A DNA stretch of 64,000 bases from an uncultured Sulfitobacter sp. (GTDB taxonomy: Bacteria; Pseudomonadota; Alphaproteobacteria; Rhodobacterales; Rhodobacteraceae), in the NCBI GenBank assembly GCA_905182645.1, contig CAJJCJ010000013.1, positions 1 through 64,000 of the forward strand. The letters run 5' to 3'. Both the position numbers and the translations under genes were made by a program. The notes under the pieces are model-generated. The model did not search any database and was not told the origin of the DNA. It saw only the letters and a program-made list of their open reading frames with translations. Each line of letters starts with the position of its first letter. Position 1 is the first letter of the stretch. Positions 27,412 to 35,851 of this stretch are shown in pieces.

Positions 27412-28386
27412 TCCGCGCATAAAGTCGAACAATTGGTCCAATGATTGCGGCAGTTTTTCATGCCCAAAATCAGGGTAGATCCGCATCGATTTTTCCGCCG
27501 TTATGTTGTTATACGCGGCAAATTGGGTTGAGGGCGGGCAGATTGTATCCATCAGCCCAATCCGCCACAGAACTTTGGCTTTGATGCGCGGTGCCAGGTG
27601 CTGAATGTCAATGTAGCCCAAGGCCTCAAAGACGTCGTCTTGGCGTTCGTGCAGTGGGTCATTGCGACGAAACCAATCCTGCAATTCGAAATAGGCGTCT
27701 TTGGCTTGATCAATTTCCCAGACCCGTTTGTAATCCGTCAGAAACGGGTAACACGGGGCGATCCGTGCGATGCGGGGTTCAAGTGCGGCACAAGCAACGC
27801 TAAGGCCGCCCCCTTGTGAACCACCCCAAGCGCCAACGCGGTTAGCGTCCACGTCTTCCATATTCATGGCGATCCGGGCGATCTGCACCGTGTCTAGGAA
27901 AATGTTGCGAAACAGCAGGTTTTCAGGTCGGCCATTTATGGCGTCATCCAGACCACGCACGATATGACCGCGCAGCGTGTTTCCTGAAACAACGCTGTTA
28001 TCCTGCGAGCCTCCCCCCTGACCGCGGCAGTCCATGCCAAAGTAGCTGAACCCTTCGGCGGCCAGTGCCAGCATCGGGCCTTCTGCCCAATCGCCAATTT
28101 TGTCGGCGTAGCCATGAAATTGCAAAATTGCCGGGTGGGGGAGTGGCGCGGTTTTGGGCCGCACATATTTGGCATGAATTCGCGCGCCGCCGATGCCGGT
28201 AAAGTAAAGATCGAAGCATTGTGCGAAGGATGTTTCGAACTTTGACTGGACCAGTTCAATATCCGGTGCAACATCCGCGAGCTGTTCAAGACCCGCCCCC
28301 CAGAACGCATCAAAATCATCTGGTCGCGGGTTTGTTCCGCGGTATGATTTTAGGTGATCCATTGGTAGATCAAATGTCAGTGGCAT
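27406..28386 (-). CDS. Acetyl xylan esterase / cephalosporin-C deacetylase family hydrolase
   Basis: The 326-aa alpha/beta hydrolase has the nucleophile elbow GGSQGGGL, the oxyanion-side DCRGQGGGS and the AXE1-family opening FDLPMDHLKSYRGTNPRP. The C-terminal His lies in DFGHEKLP. Family members remove O-acetyl groups from sugars. No signal peptide is seen, so it would act on an imported substrate, in keeping with a pathway for acetylated sugars. It heads toward RidA convergently. Confidence 0.85.
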   Translation of the reverse strand: MPLTFDLPMDHLKSYRGTNPRPDDFDAFWGAGLEQLADVAPDIELVQSKFETSFAQCFDLYFTGIGGARIHAKYVRPKTAPLPHPAILQFHGYADKIGDWAEGPMLALAAEGFSYFGMDCRGQGGGSQDNSVVSGNTLRGHIVRGLDDAINGRPENLLFRNIFLDTVQIARIAMNMEDVDANRVGAWGGSQGGGLSVACAALEPRIARIAPCYPFLTDYKRVWEIDQAKDAYFELQDWFRRNDPLHERQDDVFEALGYIDIQHLAPRIKAKVLWRIGLMDTICPPSTQFAAYNNITAEKSMRIYPDFGHEKLPQSLDQLFDFMRGL

Positions 28387-28422
28387 GTGCGGATGCTCCG
28401 GTTGTTTTCTTCAGGCAGGCGG

Positions 28423-29700
28423 TTAAAAATAGGTCAACACGCCATCGGTTACATCATAATCATCGTTCACCACAGGAATGAACCGCCATTTGTCAAATGC
28501 GGTGCAGGGGTGCGAAATGCCTGAACAGATCATATCACCGACTTGCCAATCTGAATTCGGGAAAAATCGCACATAAGCGTGTTGATCGTTAGTGTTGAAG
28601 ATCTCGCAATCGCCGATGTCCAGAAACCCGGTTCCCGGCCGGTAGCGTTTGAAAGGCACCGGTAGCCCTGCATCAAACGGTACATCACGCTTGCCCATGG
28701 TCAGAAACCCAAGCCCCGGTTCGGGCAGGGACTGCACGTAGGACCAGACCTCTAATGCAGGGCGAAACTGTGCGTTCCAAGGGCGGTTCGGGTCATGGCG
28801 CGCTTCTTCCTGGGCCGTGCGGTAAGCGCCATGATCGTTGGTTACGTAGCAGCCACTGCGCAACAGAACCCTTACTGGAATGTCCATTTTCAACGTGTTG
28901 AAACGTTCCGCGATTATGTCAAAATAGGATGAGCCCCCCCCCGTTAGGATGAATTCTTCCAGTCCCGCATAGGCCGATTTTGGAATGTTTTGGGCGATGT
29001 CGAGAATGAGATCAGAGAAAGCCGTAACGGGGGTCGCACTTTTGTCGAGACCCGGGATTGCCCCTTCAAATGCACCGATGCCACAGAATTTGAAGTGACT
29101 TGGGTGCCGCGCGATCTCTCCGATCAACGCAAGGGCGTGTTCCTTTTTGCGCAGCCCTGTGCGGCCACCAATCGCGCCGATTTCGACCAGCACGCCGATG
29201 GGGCGGCCTTGGGCCATGGGGATGAGGTGGCTTTGAATGTTTTTAAGCTGGGCGATAGAATCCACAAAGCAGAAGAATTCGAAATTTGGGTCGGCGTTCA
29301 TATCTGCGACAACGGACAGCACGTTGGCTTTCCCCACCAATTGGTTCGCCAAGACGATGCGGGTGACACCATAGTGGCGCATCACCTGAACTTGGTTAAC
29401 CGTTGCCGCCGTGACACCCCACGCGCCGTGTTGCAGCTGTTCGTCAAACAATTGCGGGCTCATCGTCGTCTTGCCATGGGGCGCCAAAGACAAGTCATTT
29501 TCGCCCAAATATTCCGCGAAAATCTTGCTGTTATGGTCAAGATTACTGCGTTTAAGAACCATCAAGGGCAGGGGCATATCCTCGGCAAGGACATTCCAGT
29601 TTTTGTCGGCGATGTCGGCCAGCGCAAATGGTGCGGTTGTGCCCGGAATGCCCTTGGTGCGCCCATCCAAAACGGTCTGGCGAACTGACGCTATGTCCAT
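28423..29700 (-). CDS. PLP-dependent D-amino acid lyase/dehydratase (DSD1/D-threonine aldolase-like)
   Basis: The product (425 aa) has an alanine-racemase-type PLP barrel with the cofactor Lys in SLAPHGKTTMSPQ and a C-terminal D-serine-dehydratase-like domain with the metal site SHPCTAFDKWR. Relatives cleave or dehydrate D-threonine, D-serine or 3-hydroxyaspartate. I start it at 29700; the longer frame extends into the upstream gene. The four-base gap to the aldolase gene at 29705 indicates one operon of minus-strand genes from 34132 down to here. Confidence 0.83.
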   Translation of the reverse strand: MDIASVRQTVLDGRTKGIPGTTAPFALADIADKNWNVLAEDMPLPLMVLKRSNLDHNSKIFAEYLGENDLSLAPHGKTTMSPQLFDEQLQHGAWGVTAATVNQVQVMRHYGVTRIVLANQLVGKANVLSVVADMNADPNFEFFCFVDSIAQLKNIQSHLIPMAQGRPIGVLVEIGAIGGRTGLRKKEHALALIGEIARHPSHFKFCGIGAFEGAIPGLDKSATPVTAFSDLILDIAQNIPKSAYAGLEEFILTGGGSSYFDIIAERFNTLKMDIPVRVLLRSGCYVTNDHGAYRTAQEEARHDPNRPWNAQFRPALEVWSYVQSLPEPGLGFLTMGKRDVPFDAGLPVPFKRYRPGTGFLDIGDCEIFNTNDQHAYVRFFPNSDWQVGDMICSGISHPCTAFDKWRFIPVVNDDYDVTDGVLTYF

Positions 29701-29704
29701 TGCC

Positions 29705-30514
29705 CTAGAGACCATCAAAAGCCGCAAGCATTTTATCTGCGTATTGCGTAACGGCCAAAACGTCCGCGCCAATGTTAAGGAAGTTATAGCCCATGCCCGC
29801 GTAGCTGGCGACATTTGTCGGGTCGCTGACTGTGGCGGCCACTTTGTTGTGTTTGCGGGCGGTTTTGGCGACGAGTTCGCGCATTTTTACGATCTCGGGA
29901 TTATCTAATTGTCCGGGGATACCCATGGCAACCGACATGTCGCCGGGTCCGAAGAACAGGCCGTCGACGCCTTCAAGCGCTGCGATTTCGTCCAAATCAT
30001 CCATAACTTCGGGGTCTTCGATTTGGTGCAGGACACAGCGGTCGCTATTGGCAGTTTCCAGATACTCTAGAAAAGGAACGCGGGTATAAAGTGCGTCGTT
30101 ATTTCCGCCATCCACGGGCCGTCTGCCAACCGGTGAAAACTTGGTCATGTCGCGCACGTTTGTCGCGTCCGCGATGTTCATGACATGGGGGACGATCAGC
30201 CCCGTCGCGTCCATTTCTAACGGGCGGATATAGTCACTGTAACTGCCGCGAGACACACGGACGAAGGCATCTACGTCGTGGATTTTTGCAGCGCGTATCT
30301 GATGTTCCATCGTTTCAAAGCTGCCAGAGCAATGTTCAGAACACAGCCAGATTGCGTCGGGTTGGGCCATGGCGAAAATTTCCGCAATTTTGGCGTCATT
30401 TGTGTTGAGCTTAAGGACGCGGGCCACGCCGCCTGCGCGAATGGTGCGCATGACGCGGCTTTCGCGCATGTGATATCCGGTTGGTTTTCCAGCGGAATAA
30501 GATTTTTCAGACAT
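29705..30514 (-). CDS. HpcH/HpaI family aldolase
   Basis: The product (269 aa) is a class II pyruvate-type aldolase. The metal ligands are visible in LHQIEDPEVM (Glu) and FFGPGDMSVAMG (Asp), and the catalytic-region EHCSGSFE occupies the place of the usual EH motif. Such enzymes split 2-keto-3-deoxy acids to pyruvate plus an aldehyde. I start it at 30514 because GAGGGA lies six bases upstream; the ATG at 30526 precedes that site. Confidence 0.85.
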   Translation of the reverse strand: MSEKSYSAGKPTGYHMRESRVMRTIRAGGVARVLKLNTNDAKIAEIFAMAQPDAIWLCSEHCSGSFETMEHQIRAAKIHDVDAFVRVSRGSYSDYIRPLEMDATGLIVPHVMNIADATNVRDMTKFSPVGRRPVDGGNNDALYTRVPFLEYLETANSDRCVLHQIEDPEVMDDLDEIAALEGVDGLFFGPGDMSVAMGIPGQLDNPEIVKMRELVAKTARKHNKVAATVSDPTNVASYAGMGYNFLNIGADVLAVTQYADKMLAAFDGL

Positions 30515-30535
30515 AATTTCCCTCATTCAAAAATG

Positions 30536-31321
30536 TTATTTGGCGGTATATCCGCCGTCGACCGGAATGTTTGTTCCTGTCAGGTAGGCAGAGGCGTTTG
30601 AAGCCAAAAACACTATCGCGCCCTTTAGATCGGTGTCGTTTGCCATGCGCCCAAGCTGAGTTCTGGCAGAGTATTTTGCAATGAACGGCGCGGGTTGCCC
30701 AGCTTCGTAGCCGCCCGGGGATAGGCAATTGACCCGCACATTATCAGGCCCAAGGACGCTGGCGGCCCAGCGGGTAAAGTTGATCATGCCGCCCTTCTCA
30801 AAGAAATAGATAGGGGACGGATCTGGCATCATATCTGTGCCAGCGTAATTGTCCATTTCGATGCCGACAATGCCCATCATCGAGCCGATGTTGATGATCG
30901 AACCCGACTTTTGCGCCTTCATGTTTTGGGCGAACAGGTGAGTGATTTTGAACAGGGCCGAGGCGTTGACATGCAGGCTGATGTCGTAAGCTTCCAGATC
31001 ATGGGCCCAACCATCGTGGGCCGAGCGTGTCACCGCGTTGTTCACCAAAATATCGCAGGTGCCGCATTGCGCAATTATATCAGCGTGGAGCTTTTCAATA
31101 GAGGCGTCTGACGCCAAATCAAGATGCATCGCCGTAACATCATACCCCCGGTCGCGCAGGCTTGTCGCAACGACTTCCAGTGCTTCAACACCGCGCGAGG
31201 CAATGAAAGTTTTCGCGCCGGCTTCGGCCAGCGCCTCTACAATTTGGCGTCCATAAAGCCCGGCACCACCGGTCACAAGGGCGACTTTTCCTTTAAGAGA
31301 AAAGGTGTCTAGTACCGACAT
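30536..31321 (-). CDS. SDR family oxidoreductase
   Basis: This is a 261-aa short-chain dehydrogenase with TGGAGLYG, LVNNAVTRS and the catalytic YFFEK, ending in TNIPVDGGYTAK. The active-site Tyr lies after an unusual proline-rich insert (MMPDPSPIY). Its ATG overlaps the stop of the Gfo/Idh gene upstream, and it probably acts on the same hydroxyl or keto sugar acid. Confidence 0.87.
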   Translation of the reverse strand: MSVLDTFSLKGKVALVTGGAGLYGRQIVEALAEAGAKTFIASRGVEALEVVATSLRDRGYDVTAMHLDLASDASIEKLHADIIAQCGTCDILVNNAVTRSAHDGWAHDLEAYDISLHVNASALFKITHLFAQNMKAQKSGSIINIGSMMGIVGIEMDNYAGTDMMPDPSPIYFFEKGGMINFTRWAASVLGPDNVRVNCLSPGGYEAGQPAPFIAKYSARTQLGRMANDTDLKGAIVFLASNASAYLTGTNIPVDGGYTAK

Positions 31322-32286
31322 TATGCGTGCTCCAGATCTTTTAAAAATATCAATTCACCGCCCTGATCGCGGCTTTGGATGCCCGCAATTACCAGCTGCA
31401 TAAGCTCTTTGGTTTCGGACCATGGAACTGGGGGCGTGCCGGTGCGCAGATAATCCACAAAGGACATCAATTGTGCTTTGAACGCGCCGTAGCTGTCGGC
31501 CATTTTCAATTGCGCGCCGCCGTGGGTTCCCGCCAATGTCATCATCCCGGCACCACCCGCCAAGTCGTAGATATTCACCAGATTGATGTCGACGCCGTCG
31601 CGGTGGTGAAGATGCACAATGTTCCTGTCTGCGTCCCCGGTGTTCTGGACAGAAATAAAGCCCGGACCCACAATTGGATAAACCGCTTCTAGGGCGTGAA
31701 TGCCGTAGGTTTCCCAGCTTTTGGCCATGGTGAAATTCACGTAGCGCAACCTGCCCAATTCATGGGTCGCGCGGTGATAGGGCGCGAATTCTTTGGCGAA
31801 CCGCATGGCGGACGAGCTGATGAACGGTTTGCCCTGATCTGCCCAATCGGAAAACACCGCAAGGTCGTGGCGGTTGTTGCACAGTGGCTTGTCGACAAAC
31901 ACAGGGATGCCCGCGTCAATAAACGCACGGCACCGCGCGACGTGTTCTTCGCCCTTATCGGTCGCAACCAATACCGCATCGACGTGCCCAATAACGTCTT
32001 CGGCTTTCGCGGCGATATTGTCGATCATCGCGACTTTGGCGACCTGTTGTGCATCGGCCGGATCGTCTGTCCAGACATGGGTGACCTCTGCGCCGTCGAT
32101 CCCAAGCGTGTCTGCCGGTTGTTTGGCCATATAGTTGCGAATTGCGGGGTAGGGGCATTTGGCCAATGCGTCGCTGTCGTAGCGCCCATTGATGATCATG
32201 CTCCACGAATAGGGATGACCATTGCCCTCTGTCATGCCCAGCATCGCCAATCTGATCGGTGTCTTCTTGATTGGAAAATTTGGCAT
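31321..32286 (-). CDS. Gfo/Idh/MocA family oxidoreductase
   Basis: The product (321 aa) has an N-terminal Rossmann region (LAMLGMTEGNGH, atypical in the glycine loop), the family DKP motif (FVDKPLCNN) and the substrate-side SWETYGIHALEAVYP. Members are NAD(P)-dependent sugar or cyclitol dehydrogenases. I choose the ATG at 32286, with AAGGA eight bases upstream; the longer frame to 32316 overlaps the preceding SDR gene. Confidence 0.84.
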   Translation of the reverse strand: MPNFPIKKTPIRLAMLGMTEGNGHPYSWSMIINGRYDSDALAKCPYPAIRNYMAKQPADTLGIDGAEVTHVWTDDPADAQQVAKVAMIDNIAAKAEDVIGHVDAVLVATDKGEEHVARCRAFIDAGIPVFVDKPLCNNRHDLAVFSDWADQGKPFISSSAMRFAKEFAPYHRATHELGRLRYVNFTMAKSWETYGIHALEAVYPIVGPGFISVQNTGDADRNIVHLHHRDGVDINLVNIYDLAGGAGMMTLAGTHGGAQLKMADSYGAFKAQLMSFVDYLRTGTPPVPWSETKELMQLVIAGIQSRDQGGELIFLKDLEHA

Positions 32287-32300
32287 TGCGTGATCCTTGC

Positions 32301-33080
32301 TTACCATGCGGTCCACCCGCCATCTATCGGTAGGGTGTGCCCGGTAATATAGCTTGCCGCGTCTGACAACAAAAAGGCAACCGGCCCTGCGGTTTCATGC
32401 GCGCGCCCTACGCGGCCCAGCATTGTATCTCGTTCAAGGTTTTCTATGAATTCTTCGGGCAAGTTCAACCTTTCAATGTTTGGAAACGGCCCCGGTGCAA
32501 CTGCGTTCACCCGAATGTTTTGCGGGCCATAATGGGATGCCAAATAGCGTACCATCTGGATCATACCGGCCTTTCCGGCACCGTATTCAATTGGGTTGCG
32601 TGTGATGCCCGACGGGTAATTTGCCTGATTGGGTGAAACGAGGCCAAACATTGATGCGTACATCACGATACTGCCCGCGCCCTTCATGTGTTGTGCGGCT
32701 TGGCGCGCCATTAGGAAGGGGCCAGTCAGGTTGATCCGGTTTGCCGCATCAAAATCATCGCTGGTCAGATCATCAATAGGCTTGCCAGAGGCCCCCGAGG
32801 TTGCATTCACCAACCCGTGCAATCCGCCAAACCGTTCGGCGCAGGCTGCGACGCCGCTGATAATAGACGCCTCATTGCCAACATCAAGCTTTTGCCCCCA
32901 GACATCGCCCTTAGGGGCATCGGCGCGGATAAGCTGGATGGCTTGGTCTAATTGATCTTGGTTCGTGTCGCCAATGCAAACATTTGCACCCTGTGCGGCA
33001 AGCAATTGGCAAAGCGGCACGCCCAAGTATCCCGCACCACCGGCCACAAGGATTGTTTTGCCTTCAAGGTCGGTCAACAC
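32301..33080 (-). CDS. SDR family oxidoreductase
   Basis: This 259-aa short-chain dehydrogenase shows VAGGAGYLGVPL at the start, the active-site YGAGKAG (Tyr-xxx-Lys) and the C-terminal ITGHTLPIDGG. It lacks the usual NNAG, having LVNATSGAS at that place. It is one of two minus-strand SDRs of the operon, each paired with a Gfo/Idh gene, which suggests an oxidation-reduction or epimerisation sequence. Confidence 0.86.
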   Translation of the reverse strand: MLTDLEGKTILVAGGAGYLGVPLCQLLAAQGANVCIGDTNQDQLDQAIQLIRADAPKGDVWGQKLDVGNEASIISGVAACAERFGGLHGLVNATSGASGKPIDDLTSDDFDAANRINLTGPFLMARQAAQHMKGAGSIVMYASMFGLVSPNQANYPSGITRNPIEYGAGKAGMIQMVRYLASHYGPQNIRVNAVAPGPFPNIERLNLPEEFIENLERDTMLGRVGRAHETAGPVAFLLSDAASYITGHTLPIDGGWTAW

Positions 33081-33091
33081 GCGCGCGCCAT

Positions 33092-34132
33092 CTAATGTTC
33101 CAATTCAATTATTCTGCGTTCATCCCACGATTGCTTTGCTGCCAAAGCAAGGCGCAGGTTCACATACGCTTCTTCCAACGTTGCAAGATGACACGTCCCG
33201 CCTTCCAACGCGTCGAGCATATAGTTGGCCTGCATGGCAAAGCGCGCTTGGTGCGCCTCCATCGGGACCAAACCATCCATAAAGTCGCGGATTTCGGCAG
33301 GTTCGGCGGCGTCACTGTTGCGATAGATTAGTTTGGAATGATCCAGCATCAGATTGCCAGTTGTACCGATGAATTCTTGCTGATTGGTATTGGGTTTTTG
33401 AAACTGGTTTATCGTTACATTTGCCATTGCCCCGCTTTCAAAACGGATATTGATCAGGCAGGTGTCTTCGGTTTGGGTGCCTTGCAGAACCAGACGATCA
33501 TACATGCAACTTACCTGTTTGGGCCTCCCCGCAATCCAGATGAGCATGTCAAACAGATGGCTTGCCGCGTCTAGAATCGCGCCGCCACCCATTTCAGGTT
33601 TCGCATAATAGGTAGACTGGAAATCGGGGCGGTATTTCGGAAATTCCTGCGAAGAGTTCATGTAGATGAGCTTTAGATCGCCAATCTTTCCAGCCTGAAT
33701 TTGCGCGCGTAACTGTTGCAATTCATCGGCAACGCGCCGTGTGAACCCCACGCGCGCCAACAAGCCATTACTGCGGACTTGCGCAAGCGTTTCACGCACA
33801 CCGTCCAGCGTTACCGCAAGTGGTTTTTCGACCATAAATGGCAAGTTGGCCGCAACACATGCGTTCATCAACGGGATATGCATATGCGCCGGGGCGCAGA
33901 TGACGGCCAGATCAAAAGAGGTAAGATCCGCGTCGCCAATATCTGAATAGCTGTGTGAAATGTCAAAGTTTTGGATCGCATCCGCCCGTTTTTTAGGGTC
34001 GGGTTCAACGATGGACAAAGCGGCGCGCCCGGTTTGGGTGTAGCCCTTCAAATGCCGCAGCCCGATGCCTCCGGCGCCAATGATCAGGACCCTGCGAATG
34101 ACACTTCCCCTTTGCAATTCGTGACGTCCCAT
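33092..34132 (-). CDS. Gfo/Idh/MocA family oxidoreductase
   Basis: The 346-aa protein has a regular Rossmann motif (IIGAGGIGLRHL), the EKP motif (MVEKPLAVT) and the substrate-binding GGGAILDAASHLFDML with the conserved Asp and His. It is the first gene of the minus-strand operon ending at 28423. The ATG at 34132 is the only good start, though AAGGGGA a few codons inside leaves some doubt. It is divergent from the RraA-like gene across a promoter region holding the shared 13-base motif. Confidence 0.85.
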   Translation of the reverse strand: MGRHELQRGSVIRRVLIIGAGGIGLRHLKGYTQTGRAALSIVEPDPKKRADAIQNFDISHSYSDIGDADLTSFDLAVICAPAHMHIPLMNACVAANLPFMVEKPLAVTLDGVRETLAQVRSNGLLARVGFTRRVADELQQLRAQIQAGKIGDLKLIYMNSSQEFPKYRPDFQSTYYAKPEMGGGAILDAASHLFDMLIWIAGRPKQVSCMYDRLVLQGTQTEDTCLINIRFESGAMANVTINQFQKPNTNQQEFIGTTGNLMLDHSKLIYRNSDAAEPAEIRDFMDGLVPMEAHQARFAMQANYMLDALEGGTCHLATLEEAYVNLRLALAAKQSWDERRIIELEH

Positions 34133-34160
34133 AATGCGCAGTGGTGGTTTGACTCATCTG

Positions 34161-34190
34161 AATAACTGGTTATTATGTTAATATGATATC
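34161..34190. promoter_or_regulatory. Candidate operator in a divergent promoter (second copy of shared motif)
   Basis: GTTATTATGTTAA (34169-34181) repeats exactly the word at 25197-25209. Around it lies TAAC-TG-GTTA (34163-34172), a short inverted repeat, and an AT-rich stretch (ATATGATATC). It stands between the Gfo/Idh operon and the RraA-FadR-ABC transporter genes, an ideal place for control of both. Confidence 0.5.
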
Positions 34191-34257
34191 TTAGCATGTC
34201 AACTGATATGGTGCTCGAGCAAAAGTTCGGGATGGTGAATAAATTTGGGGGGGGAAC

Positions 34258-34932
34258 GTGCCGGATAATGTTCGTAACGTTGACGTAATAAATCAATGCA
34301 AGTCGCAGCTGAATTCAGCGGCGATTGCAGATACTTTGGACGGTTTGGGATTTCACAATCAAGTTGTGCAACCCGGGATCGCCGCGTTGGACCCATCTTT
34401 GATATTGTGCGGATTCGCCCGTGTTGGCCTGTACATGCCGATCTATCATGACGACGAAAATATGCGCGTGTACGAACATGAGATTGCACTGGTAGATAGC
34501 CTGCTGCCCGGCGAAGTTGTGGTGTTGGTCTGTCATGGCAATCAACGCATCTCGCCTTGGGGTGAGCTGCTGTCTGAACGTTCGACCCATCTTGGGGCGG
34601 CGGGATGTCTGACCGATGGTTGCGTCAGAGATTCGGTTCAGATCAAGGAACTGGGGTTTCCTGTCTACACAAGTGGTACAAATCCGGCGGACACAAAATT
34701 TCGCGGCAAGATGATGATGGCGGATGTGCCCGGCGAAATCGGTGGCGTGTCTGTGTCGCGCGGGGATCTTGTTTTTGGTGACCCAGACGGAATTGTTATC
34801 GTTCCTGCAGAGGCAGTTGAGCAAGTCATTGAAAAGGCTCTTGAAAAAGTAAGTGCAGAAAATACGGTGCGCGACGAAATCCGATCGGGTGAAGCGTTGG
34901 GTGACATATTTGAACGCCACCAAATTCTTTAA
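34258..34932 (+). CDS. RraA family protein (HMG/CHA aldolase-like)
   Basis: The product is 224 aa from a GTG start preceded by a G-rich tract. The RraA-type motif is visible: LGAAGCLTDGCVRDS, then GTNPADTKFRGK. In this superfamily the G-x3-D-G-x2-R-D pattern binds Mg and supports retro-aldol cleavage or decarboxylation of 4-hydroxy-2-keto acids. Here it is more likely a metabolic aldolase than a regulator of RNase E. A FadR-type regulator follows 99 bases downstream. Confidence 0.85.
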   Translation: MPDNVRNVDVINQCKSQLNSAAIADTLDGLGFHNQVVQPGIAALDPSLILCGFARVGLYMPIYHDDENMRVYEHEIALVDSLLPGEVVVLVCHGNQRISPWGELLSERSTHLGAAGCLTDGCVRDSVQIKELGFPVYTSGTNPADTKFRGKMMMADVPGEIGGVSVSRGDLVFGDPDGIVIVPAEAVEQVIEKALEKVSAENTVRDEIRSGEALGDIFERHQIL

Positions 34933-35031
34933 TGACAGAGGTGGGGTCTTGTCAGAAAACGCAAAATTCGCAAATACCGCGATTTTCTTCATCGCTGAAG
35001 GGCGGTAATTGATGCTTTTGGTCGACCAAAA

Positions 35032-35814
35032 ATGAATTTGTTGACACCAAACATGGGCTGTGGTCCTCTGTATGGGCATCAGCCGGGGGGAATCGTTACT
35101 GTGCAGGGGGCAAGCTCAGCTTCAAACATCGCCAACAAACTGGCTGCTGACGTCCATGATGGGGCGCTGCAACCTGGCGATATGTTTCCGTCTGAACGTG
35201 ACCTTTGTGAGCGTTTTGGCGTCGGGCGCAGCATAGTCAGAGACGGGATGACCATTTTGCAGGGCATGGGCCTTGCAGACCATTCCAAAGGCAGACGCCC
35301 GCGGGTGGCAGAACCAAAATTATCCCGCGTCATGCTGGCCGCGTCCGATGCGGCACATTTCTTTTTTAAGGATAACGAAGGGCGCGCGCATCTTCAGCAA
35401 GCACGATTGTTTCTAGAAACGAGCATGGTGCGGTTTGCTGTTGAGAACGCATCAAATGCCAAGATTGCCAAGATGGTCAGTGCAATTGAAGAATGCGAGG
35501 CAAATCTGGATGACATTGCTGCATTTCGCATTGCAGACGTCAAGTTTCACCGGGCTTTGGCCGAGGTGCCGGGCAATCCGATCTTTGTGGCCCTTCACGA
35601 AACATTCGTCGACCGGCTGATGAAGGGCGCGCCCATCCACGAAGATTCTGTGGCGCATAACCGGGCCAGCAATGCGGGACACAGAAATATATTGTCGGCC
35701 ATTTTGGCCAAGGATTCAGAGGCAGCGGTGCAGGCCCTGACGTCGCACCTGATACGAAATTACGAATTCCATTTTCAGCAATCCCTAAACAACGAAGCAA
35801 AGGAATACTCTTAA
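35032..35814 (+). CDS. GntR-family regulator, FadR subfamily (FCD domain)
   Basis: The 260-aa protein has an N-terminal winged helix (PGDMFPSERDLCERFGVGRSIVRDGMTILQGMGL) and a helical FCD effector domain with the metal or ligand residues expected around FRIADVKFHRALAEVPGN and NAGHRNILSAILAKD. The first 23 residues precede the domain, and a GTG at 35101 is an alternative start. It lies directly upstream of the ABC transporter genes and is their likely regulator. Confidence 0.85.
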   Translation: MNLLTPNMGCGPLYGHQPGGIVTVQGASSASNIANKLAADVHDGALQPGDMFPSERDLCERFGVGRSIVRDGMTILQGMGLADHSKGRRPRVAEPKLSRVMLAASDAAHFFFKDNEGRAHLQQARLFLETSMVRFAVENASNAKIAKMVSAIEECEANLDDIAAFRIADVKFHRALAEVPGNPIFVALHETFVDRLMKGAPIHEDSVAHNRASNAGHRNILSAILAKDSEAAVQALTSHLIRNYEFHFQQSLNNEAKEYS

Positions 35815-35851
35815 CGAAAATTCTAACTAGCCAAAACCAATGGAGGAACTA

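Noticed and set aside
31696..32352. Plus-strand frame of 218 codons opposite the Gfo/Idh gene
   Set aside because: It is a shadow of a real gene, with His/Arg-rich composition and no domain.
34315..35079. Long minus-strand frame of 254 codons opposite the RraA-like gene
   Set aside because: It is an antisense shadow with low-complexity, Arg/His-rich translation and no domain; the RraA motifs on the plus strand are clear.
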